5,010 nt of DNA from Betaproteobacteria bacterium (GTDB lineage: Bacteria; Pseudomonadota; Gammaproteobacteria; Burkholderiales; SG8-39): contig VGIE01000212.1 in NCBI GenBank assembly GCA_016867955.1, forward strand, positions 1 to 5,010, in the 5' to 3' direction. The position numbers and the translations under genes are program-made. How positions within the stretch are numbered: the stretch's first letter is position 1; every line of letters begins with the position of its first letter. A model generated the notes under the pieces. That model did no database searches and was not told the origin of the DNA. It was given only the letters and a program-made list of their open reading frames with translations. Of the stretch, positions 1 to 5,010 are shown in pieces.

Positions 1-1076
1 CATCCGCGGCGCCCGCTGCACCGGCCAGCCCCACCACGCCTGCCACGCCAGCCTCCGTCACGACACCCGCCGCAGCAGCAACGCCTGCGACGATGGCGTC
101 CGCCAAACCGGCCGGAACGATGACTCGCACGCTCGCAAACCCGCCTGCGGCAGGCACAACGATCGGGCCGCTCGCCGAGCGCGGCGACCCGATGCCTGAG
201 CCATCGGCCGGCACCGCGACGACCATTCCGCCCGCCACCGCCGCGGCCACGGCGACAACCGCGTCCGCAGCCTCGCCCGTCGTTGCACCGGCGGCGCCGC
301 TCCAGGCGGCGAGGAGTACAGGCAAGGGCAAGCCCATCGCAACACCGATCGTGGACCGGCTGGTCACCATCGTCATCGATGCGGGCCACGGCGGCGAGGA
401 CCCCGGCGCGCGCGGCCGTCGCGGAACCATTGAAAAGCACGTCACGCTCGCCATTGCGCAGCGCCTGAAGTCGGCGATCGACGCCGAGCCGAACATGCGC
501 GCCGTCCTGACGCGTGATGGCGACTACTACCTTTCGCTCGGTGCTCGCGTGGAGAAGGCCCGCCGCGTGCGTGCCGATCTCTTCGTGTCCATCCACGCCG
601 ACGCCTTCATCATGCCGCACGCCCACGGCTCCTCCGTGTTCGCGCTTTCCGAGCGCGGCGCCACCAGCACGGCAGCCAAGTGGCTTGCCAAGCGAGAAAA
701 CGATGCCGACCTGATCGGCGGGGTCAACCTCGACGTGAAGGACCGTTACCTGGCACAGACGCTGCTCGACCTGTCGCAGACGGCAACCATCCAGGACAGC
801 CTCAAGCTCGGGCGCTCGGTGCTTGGCGAACTGGGCGGGATCAACAGGCTGCACAAGCCGCATGTCGAACAGGCGGGGTTTGCCGTGCTCAAGGCGCCGG
901 ACATCCCGTCCATCCTCGTCGAGACCGCCTTCATCAGCAATCCGGACGAAGAAAAGAAACTCGCCAACGAGGCCTACCAGGAGCGCATGGCCAATGCCCT
1001 GCTGAAGGGCATCAAGCGCTACTTCTCGCGCAACCCGCCGCTGTCCCGCGCCACCGTGGCGTCGATCGCGCCCTAG
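1..1076 (+). CDS. amiC: N-acetylmuramoyl-L-alanine amidase, AmiC type (3' part; 5' end outside window)
   Basis: A zinc-dependent amidase that cleaves the amide bond between N-acetylmuramic acid and L-alanine of the peptide stem in periplasmic murein, for daughter-cell separation. The frame is open from position 3 to the TAG at 1074-1076, so the true start, the expected export signal and the AMIN targeting domain would lie upstream of the window. An ATG at 93 is only internal. About 115 codons of Ala/Thr/Pro/Ser-rich linker come first. The Amidase_3 domain then begins near 363 with VTIVIDAGHGG. Expected zinc ligands and catalytic residues are all visible: His in DAGHGG (codon 387-389), Glu in GTIEKHV (432-434), His in SIHAD (594-596) and the catalytic Glu in LVETAFISN (921-923). 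There is no LysM or SPOR domain after it; the protein ends shortly after YFSRNPPLS. The symbol rests on the linker plus Amidase_3 architecture; AmiA or AmiB type cannot be fully excluded without the N-terminus. Confidence 0.92.
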   Translation, partial: SAAPAAPASPTTPATPASVTTPAAAATPATMASAKPAGTMTRTLANPPAAGTTIGPLAERGDPMPEPSAGTATTIPPATAAATATTASAASPVVAPAAPLQAARSTGKGKPIATPIVDRLVTIVIDAGHGGEDPGARGRRGTIEKHVTLAIAQRLKSAIDAEPNMRAVLTRDGDYYLSLGARVEKARRVRADLFVSIHADAFIMPHAHGSSVFALSERGATSTAAKWLAKRENDADLIGGVNLDVKDRYLAQTLLDLSQTATIQDSLKLGRSVLGELGGINRLHKPHVEQAGFAVLKAPDIPSILVETAFISNPDEEKKLANEAYQERMANALLKGIKRYFSRNPPLSRATVASIAP

Positions 1077-1107
1077 CCGCGCCCGGCCGCCGGAAGGGGC
1101 GTACGGT

Positions 1108-1749
1108 TCAGGCGCGCCGCATCCGCGCCTTGTACAACTCGACCACGATCGGCAGCAGCGACAGGCCGATGATGCCGAAAATCACGAACGTCAGGTTATT
1201 GCAGATCACCGGGATGTTGCCGAAGAAATAGCCCGCATAGGTCAGCGACACCACCCACAACAGCGCGCCCGACACGTTATAGAAGGCAAACTTCGAATAG
1301 GTCATGGTGCCGATGCCCGCCACGAAGGGCGCGAAGGTGCGGATGAAGGGCACGAAGCGCGCAATCACGATGGTCTTGCCGCCGTAGCGTTCGTAGAACT
1401 CGTGCGTGCGCAGCAGGGCACGCCGGTTGAAGAAGCGCGAATCCTCCCACTGAAAGACGCGCGGCCCGAGGTACTGCCCCACCGAGTAATTCACCGCATC
1501 GCCGATAATGCCGGCGATCACCAGCAACAGCACCAGCATGTGTACGTTCATGTCGCTCACCGCCCACAGCGTGCCTGCGACGAACAGCAGTGAATCGCCG
1601 GGCAGGAAGGGCGTCACCACCAGTCCCGTCTCGCAGAAAATGATGACGAAGAGCAGCGCGTAGATCCAGACGCCGTACTCCTGCAGGAGGGCGGCCAGAT
1701 GGCGGTCGAGGTGGACGATGAAGTCCCAGAGGTGCAGCAGGATTTCCAT
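1108..1749 (-). CDS. DedA family inner-membrane protein (YqjA/YghB-like)
   Basis: A 213-residue polytopic membrane protein of the DedA (SNARE-associated/VTT) family, whose members are linked to envelope homeostasis, proton-coupled transport and undecaprenyl-phosphate or phospholipid translocation. The N-terminal half has the family signature CETGLVVTPFLPGDSLLFVAG (about residues 39-59), and GDAVNYSVGQYLG follows at 83-95. The arginine motif ARFVPFIRTFAPFVAG spans 130-145. Residues E40, D52, R131 and R137 correspond, with a one-residue offset, to E39, D51, R130 and R136, reported as essential in E. coli YqjA/YghB. Hydrophobic segments lie near 28-47, 54-80, 162-178 and 185-206, and the end is basic (KARMRRA). 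The ATG at 1749-1747 is secure because an in-frame TAG sits 12 bases upstream and the next Met is deep in the protein. No good Shine-Dalgarno precedes it. The gene is convergent with the amidase and divergent from mutL. The exact substrate cannot be told from sequence. Confidence 0.93.
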   Translation of the reverse strand: MEILLHLWDFIVHLDRHLAALLQEYGVWIYALLFVIIFCETGLVVTPFLPGDSLLFVAGTLWAVSDMNVHMLVLLLVIAGIIGDAVNYSVGQYLGPRVFQWEDSRFFNRRALLRTHEFYERYGGKTIVIARFVPFIRTFAPFVAGIGTMTYSKFAFYNVSGALLWVVSLTYAGYFFGNIPVICNNLTFVIFGIIGLSLLPIVVELYKARMRRA

Positions 1750-1803
1750 GAGCGGATTCTAACCTGCGACCGACGGCGGTAGTCCTCACCAACGACGACC
1801 CTC

Positions 1804-1809
1804 TATAAT
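1804..1809 (+). promoter_or_regulatory. Probable -10 box of the mutL promoter
   Basis: A perfect sigma-70 -10 hexamer, TATAAT, lies in the 125-bp gap between divergent dedA and mutL, in an otherwise GC-rich setting. It would start transcription near 1816 and give a mutL leader of roughly 59 bases. No convincing -35 is seen: the hexamers at 15-19 base spacing match TTGACA at no more than about three positions, and there is no extended -10 TG. A second weaker candidate, GATAAT, is at 1826-1831. The whole mutL-miaA-mug unit is probably read from here, since the downstream gaps are too short for separate promoters. Confidence 0.5.
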
Positions 1810-1819
1810 CTCTAGATTA
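1806..1819. promoter_or_regulatory. Palindrome over the mutL -10/start region, possible operator
   Basis: TAATCT at 1806-1811 and AGATTA at 1814-1819 form a perfect 6-bp inverted repeat with a 2-bp centre. A further TAATC occurs at 1828-1832, giving a direct repeat of ATAATC with starts 22 bp apart, about two helical turns. The element overlaps the 3' part of the -10 box and the predicted transcription start, where a repressor could act on mutL. I know of no regulator with this site, so an operator role is inference; a chance A/T-rich island around a promoter is the alternative. Confidence 0.28.
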
Positions 1820-1864
1820 GCCGGGGATAATCCGCACCGGCGCGCTCCTCCCGCCCGCACCTGC

Positions 1865-1868
1865 AAGG
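1865..1868 (+). promoter_or_regulatory. Ribosome binding site of mutL
   Basis: AAGG lies six bases before the ATG at 1875. It supports that ATG as the start, together with the conserved N-terminus (PRIQPLSDTLINQISAGEVVERPAS), which aligns with the usual MutL start without extra residues. Confidence 0.6.
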
Positions 1869-1874
1869 CACTCG

Positions 1875-3830
1875 ATGCCACGAATCCAGCCCCTTTCCGA
1901 CACCCTGATCAACCAGATCTCCGCTGGCGAGGTGGTGGAGCGGCCCGCCTCGGTCGTGAAGGAACTGCTGGAGAACGCTCTGGATGCCGGCGCGCAGGCC
2001 ATCGACGTGGCGCTGGAGCACGGCGGCAGGAAGCGGATCCGCGTCACCGACGATGGCGGCGGCATCGAAGTGGAGGACCTACCGCTGGCGCTGGCGCGCC
2101 ACGCGACAAGCAAGATCGCCTCGCTGGAGGACCTCGAATCGGTGCACTCGCTCGGCTTCCGCGGCGAGGCGCTGGCCAGCATTGCGTCGGTGGCGCGCGT
2201 TTCGCTGCTGTCGCGCCACAGCGCCGCGCAGCGCGGCTGGCGCATTGCGGTCGGGGGCGACGCCGTACGGGACACGCCCGAACCCGCCGCCCACGCCACC
2301 GGGACCACCGTCGAGGTGGTCGACCTCTACTTCAACACACCGGCGCGTCGCAAGTTCCTGAAATCGGACGCCACCGAGTTCGCGCACTGCGAGGCGGTGG
2401 TGAGACGCGCCGCGCTGTCGCGGCCCGATGTGGCCTTCAGCCTGCGGCACAACGGCCGCGTCACCCTGCACCTGCCGCGCAGCGACGAGGCGCAGCGCGT
2501 GGAATCCGTGCTGGGCAGCGAATTTGCCAGTGGCATGCGTGCCTTTGGGGAGGCCATCGGTCAAGGTGGCGGCGACGGGAGAAACAGCGAAGGGAGCAGC
2601 GGCGAAGGGAGCAACACCGCAGGAGGAATGGCGCCGGTCATGCTGCGAATCCACGGCTATGCCGGCTCGCCGGCCTATTCGCGCGCCTCGCGCGACCTGC
2701 AGTTCGCCTTCGTCAACGGCCGCTTCGTGCGCGACAAGCTGCTGATGCACGCCGTACGCGAAGCCTATCGCGACGTCCTGCATGGCGACCGCCAGCCCGC
2801 CTACGTGATCCAGCTGGGCATCGACCCACGCGCCGTCGACGTGAACGTCCACCCCTCCAAGACCGAGGTGCGCTTCCGCGACTCGCGCGCCGTGCATCAG
2901 TTCGTCTATCATACGGTGTCCAAGGCGCTCGCCGGCGCGCGGGCGACAACGCCGCCCTCCGATGCATTCGCACAGGGCCATGGCCCCGGAACAAGCGCCG
3001 GATCGGCGGCAGAACTTGCCTCGGCCCGACCGCCGCGGATCCAGGGCTCGCTGGGCGTTGCGCAGCCGCGCGCCGAGTACGCCGCGTTCTTCTCCCGGCC
3101 CTTCGCGCCTGCGGCGGTGTCCGGCAGTGCGACGATGGCAGCATCGGCGCAAGCGGCCGCCGGCACCGGCTTCCCGTCCGAAACGCGATGGATTGTCCCG
3201 TCCGGCGCAGCCCCCGCCGCGGCCTCGCGCGAAGGCAGCGAGGGCGCGCCCATGCTGGGCTACGCGCTCGCCCAGTTGCACGGCCTCTACATCCTGGCGC
3301 AGAACCAGCAGGGCCTGGTCCTCGTCGACATGCACGCCGCCCACGAGCGCATCCTCTACGAAAAACTGAAGCTCGCGATGGACGCCAGCAGCATGCAGAC
3401 GCAGAAACTGCTGGTTCCATCGGTGTTCACTGCCGATCGCCTGGAAGTCGTCACCGCCGAGGAGCATGCCGGCACGCTGCACCAGCTCGGCTTCGACATC
3501 GCGCCGCTGTCGCCCGCGACGCTGGCAGTGCGCGCCGTGCCGGCGATGCTGGCCGGCGGCGACCTGCCCGAGCTCGCGCGCGGCATCCTGCGCAACATCC
3601 GCGAGCTGGGTGCCAGCCGCATCGTCACCGAGCGCCAGAACGACCTGCTCTCCACCATGGCCTGCCATGGCGCGGTGCGCGCGCAGCGCAACCTCAGCGT
3701 GCCCGAGATGAACGCGCTGCTGCGCGAGATGGAGGAGACCGAGCGCTCCGGCCAGTGCAACCACGGCCGGCCGACCTGGTACCAGATGAGCATCGCCGAC
3801 CTCAATCGGCTGTTCATGCGCGGGCGCTAG
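1875..3830 (+). CDS. mutL: DNA mismatch repair protein MutL (endonuclease type)
   Basis: A 651-residue GHKL ATPase that couples MutS mismatch recognition to strand removal. The N-terminal ATPase shows ISAGEVVERPAS (15-26), KELLENALDAGA (29-40, with the likely catalytic E30 and Mg-binding N34), DDGGGI (59-64), GFRGEAL (94-100) and NTPARRKFL (154-162). The transducer part ends with VDVNVHPSKTEVRF, where K329 matches the ATP-contacting lysine of E. coli MutL. A variable Ala/Pro/Gly-rich linker covers about 353-457. The C-terminal domain has the metal-dependent nicking motif DMHAAHERILYE (485-496, Met in place of Gln of DQHA), ACHGAVRA (596-603), CNHGRP (628-633) and FMR (647-649). QKLLVP (510-515) resembles the beta-clamp motif of Bacillus MutL. 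This set is absent from E. coli MutL and typical of bacteria without MutH. An extra Gly/Ser-rich stretch at about 229-252 is unusual. mutL is followed 20 bases later by miaA, a widespread pairing. Confidence 0.98.
   Translation: MPRIQPLSDTLINQISAGEVVERPASVVKELLENALDAGAQAIDVALEHGGRKRIRVTDDGGGIEVEDLPLALARHATSKIASLEDLESVHSLGFRGEALASIASVARVSLLSRHSAAQRGWRIAVGGDAVRDTPEPAAHATGTTVEVVDLYFNTPARRKFLKSDATEFAHCEAVVRRAALSRPDVAFSLRHNGRVTLHLPRSDEAQRVESVLGSEFASGMRAFGEAIGQGGGDGRNSEGSSGEGSNTAGGMAPVMLRIHGYAGSPAYSRASRDLQFAFVNGRFVRDKLLMHAVREAYRDVLHGDRQPAYVIQLGIDPRAVDVNVHPSKTEVRFRDSRAVHQFVYHTVSKALAGARATTPPSDAFAQGHGPGTSAGSAAELASARPPRIQGSLGVAQPRAEYAAFFSRPFAPAAVSGSATMAASAQAAAGTGFPSETRWIVPSGAAPAAASREGSEGAPMLGYALAQLHGLYILAQNQQGLVLVDMHAAHERILYEKLKLAMDASSMQTQKLLVPSVFTADRLEVVTAEEHAGTLHQLGFDIAPLSPATLAVRAVPAMLAGGDLPELARGILRNIRELGASRIVTERQNDLLSTMACHGAVRAQRNLSVPEMNALLREMEETERSGQCNHGRPTWYQMSIADLNRLFMRGR
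2577..2621 (+). repeat. Three imperfect 15-bp tandem units inside mutL
   Basis: Three consecutive in-frame units start GGGAG and encode GRNSE, GSSGE and GSNTA (MutL residues 235-249). By hand count, unit 1 matches unit 2 at 12 of 15 bases and unit 2 matches unit 3 at 11 of 15. They form the core of a Gly/Ser-rich insertion between the SEFASGMRAF and VMLRIHGYAG segments, where E. coli MutL has only a short connection. The length is a multiple of three, so the reading frame is kept. Confidence 0.6.
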
Positions 3831-3850
3831 CGGCCCGCCCACCGCCCGCC

Positions 3851-4819
3851 TTGAGCACGCACGCAAAGCCTGCCGCAGTCTTCTTGATGGGCCCCACGGC
3901 GAGCGGCAAGTCCACGCTAGCCATGCAAATCGCCGCCCGCATGCCGGTGGAGATCATCAGCGTCGACTCGGCGCAGGCCTATCGCGGCATGGACGTCGGC
4001 ACGGCCAAGCCCTCCGCCGCCGAGCGGGCCGCGGTGCCGCACCACCTCATCGACATCATCGACCCGACGGATGCCTACTCGACGGCGCGCTTCCGCGAGG
4101 ACGCGCTGCTCCTGATCGCCGAGATCGCCGGTCGCGGGCGCCTGCCCCTGCTGGTGGGCGGAACCATGCTGTATTTCAAGTCGCTGCGCGAAGGGCTCTC
4201 GATCCTGCCGCAGGCCGATGCCGGCGTGCGCGCGGCCATCGACGCCCGCGCCGCGCGCCAGGGCTGGCCAGCGCTGCATGCCGAACTCGCAAGGGTCGAT
4301 CCGGCCACGGCGGTGCGCCTGCAGCCGGCGGACGCCCAGCGCATCCAGCGCGCGCTCGAAGTGCACCAGCTCACCGGGCAGGCGCTCTCGCGGTTGCAGG
4401 AGCAGCGCCAGTTTGCGCCGGAACCGCCCTACTGGCCGATTCGGATTGCGCTGATTCCGCGCGAGCGGGCCGTGCTGCACCGGCGCATCGAGGAACGCTT
4501 CGAAGCCATGCTTCGCCACGGCCTGGTCGAGGAGCTGCGCGCGCTGCGCCGGCAGTTCGCACTCACCGAACAGCTGCCATCGATGCGCACCGTCGGCTAC
4601 CGCCAGGCCTGGGCGCATCTCGAGGGCGTGCTCAGCGCCGGCGAACTGCACGACCGCGGTATTTTCGCCACGCGCCAGCTCGCCAAGCGGCAGCTCACCT
4701 GGCTGCGCGCCACGCCGGATGTACAGGCCTTCGACTGCCTGGCGGACGACCTCGCCGCGCGGGTGCATGCGTACCTGCGGGCGCGGCTGGAAGACATGCA
4801 GGCAGCAGGAGCATCGTGA
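3851..4819 (+). CDS. miaA: tRNA dimethylallyltransferase MiaA
   Basis: Transfers the dimethylallyl group of DMAPP to N6 of A37 in tRNAs that read codons starting with U, the first step to (m)s2i6A. It acts in the cytoplasm and supports codon-anticodon pairing and frame maintenance. The 322-residue product, close to the usual 310-320, shows the P-loop GPTASGKST (14-22), SVDSAQAYRGMDVGTAKP (37-54, with the conserved Asp of the DSA motif), DPTDAYS (71-77), LLVGGTMLYFK (100-110), QLPSMRTVGYRQ (241-252) and ATRQLAKRQLTWLR (273-286). The best start is TTG at 3851, 20 bases after the mutL stop. It leaves the usual short tail before the first strand AAVFLM. No ATG or GTG fits: the first in-frame ATG (3887) abuts the P-loop and would delete that strand. 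No Shine-Dalgarno is visible, so translation may depend on coupling to mutL. The stop overlaps the mug start. Confidence 0.97.
   Translation: MSTHAKPAAVFLMGPTASGKSTLAMQIAARMPVEIISVDSAQAYRGMDVGTAKPSAAERAAVPHHLIDIIDPTDAYSTARFREDALLLIAEIAGRGRLPLLVGGTMLYFKSLREGLSILPQADAGVRAAIDARAARQGWPALHAELARVDPATAVRLQPADAQRIQRALEVHQLTGQALSRLQEQRQFAPEPPYWPIRIALIPRERAVLHRRIEERFEAMLRHGLVEELRALRRQFALTEQLPSMRTVGYRQAWAHLEGVLSAGELHDRGIFATRQLAKRQLTWLRATPDVQAFDCLADDLAARVHAYLRARLEDMQAAGAS
4807..4811 (+). promoter_or_regulatory. Ribosome binding site of the mug remnant
   Basis: AGGAG lies seven bases ahead of the ATG at 4819, inside the last codons of miaA. With the TGATG stop/start overlap (4817-4821) it marks where the downstream gene was designed to be translated, and it is the best Shine-Dalgarno in the window. 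Confidence 0.6.
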
Positions 4820-5010
4820 TGGCCCGGGAAAAGACCCTGCCTGACTAGCTGCGCGCCAACCTCTCCTCGCGTCGATCGGCATCGACCCGTCCCCTTACCC
4901 GGTGGACAAGGGCTTTGCCTTCGCCCGCCCGGGCAACCGCTTCTGGCCGGCGCTCATCGCCTCCGGCCTAGTGCCCGTGCCGAAGGGACCCGGGCGGTCT
5001 GCCATCGAGA
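4819..5010 (+). pseudogene. mug: Disrupted mug-like G/U mismatch DNA glycosylase (3' end outside window)
   Basis: Mug (UDG family 2) removes uracil or 3,N4-ethenocytosine mispaired with guanine. From the ATG at 4819 the frame reads MAREKTLPD and then meets TAG at 4846-4848, where a Tyr (TAC) or Leu codon would give the familiar LPDxL start. The same frame continues LRANL to about 4863. Homology then resumes in another frame (codons from 4875): SIGIDPSP, DKGFAFARPGNRFWPALIASGLVPVP, open to the window end. This matches the Mug GINPG motif and the FAHPANRFW segment of E. coli Mug. The eight bases 4864-4871 would fit three codons if one base were lost, so a 1-base deletion is the simplest reading. 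The first motif has Asp (GIDP) where the family has the catalytic-region Asn. The gene is fully coupled to miaA by position. Sequencing error could produce the same two lesions. No internal start would keep the first motif. Confidence 0.75.

Noticed and set aside
1080..1101. Possible terminator hairpin between the convergent amidase and dedA genes (CGCCC pairing with GGGCG)
   Set aside because: The stem is only five base pairs, the loop is large, alternative GC pairings exist, and there is no T-tract on either strand.
680..1231. Open frame on the plus strand overlapping the amidase end and running into dedA
   Set aside because: It overlaps two well supported genes in other frames and its translation has no recognisable domain.
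3188..3850. Open extension of the miaA frame back into mutL, suggesting a much longer N-terminus or a fusion
   Set aside because: The translated extension is Arg/Ala/Pro-rich shadow sequence of mutL in another frame, and MiaA needs only about 13 residues before its P-loop.
2079..3866. Long open frame on the minus strand, antisense to mutL (595 codons)
   Set aside because: It lies wholly over the strongly conserved mutL frame, its translation is rich in Arg, Ala, Gly and His with no recognisable motif, and such antisense frames are common in GC-rich genes.
4150..4157. Octamer GCTGGTGG identical to the E. coli Chi site
   Set aside because: It falls in the codons of the conserved LLVGG motif of MiaA, is expected by chance in such sequence, and Chi specificity is not known to extend to this lineage.
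3917..4882. Long open frame on the minus strand, antisense to miaA
   Set aside because: Same reasoning: miaA is unmistakable on the other strand and the antisense translation shows no family feature.

Overview
The window is a GC-rich stretch of a proteobacterial chromosome. Gene content and order (a periplasmic amidase of the AmiC type, a DedA membrane protein, mutL, miaA and a mug remnant) and the protein motifs point to Betaproteobacteria, most likely Burkholderiales or a close relative. The assignment is an inference from remembered family features, not from a search.

Layout. Positions 1-1076 (+) hold the 3' part of an amiC-like N-acetylmuramoyl-L-alanine amidase gene that begins before the window: a long Ala/Thr/Pro-rich linker followed by a complete Amidase_3 catalytic domain. 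A gap of 31 bp separates it from a convergent DedA family membrane protein gene (1108-1749, -). A 125-bp divergent intergenic region (1750-1874) carries a perfect TATAAT box and a small palindrome ahead of mutL. The complete mutL (1875-3830, +) is followed after 20 bp by miaA (3851-4819, +), which appears to use a TTG start. miaA overlaps by one base (TGATG) the start of a mug-like uracil/mismatch glycosylase gene. That gene is broken by an early TAG and a frameshift and runs off the right edge.

How the genes fit together. mutL, miaA and the mug remnant look like one transcription unit combining mismatch repair, tRNA A37 isopentenylation and (formerly) base excision of mispaired uracil or ethenocytosine. 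MutL carries the full C-terminal endonuclease motif set and a beta-clamp binding motif, so repair in this organism should be of the MutH-independent type. The amidase and DedA genes both concern the cell envelope but are convergent, so they are not cotranscribed.

This is mostly a conserved housekeeping region and I see no hidden novel system, mobile element, CRISPR array or RNA gene. The points that merit a second look are the disrupted mug gene with an Asn-to-Asp change in its active-site motif, a pentapeptide-repeat insertion inside the MutL N-terminal half, the palindrome over the mutL promoter, and the unusual starts of miaA and dedA.
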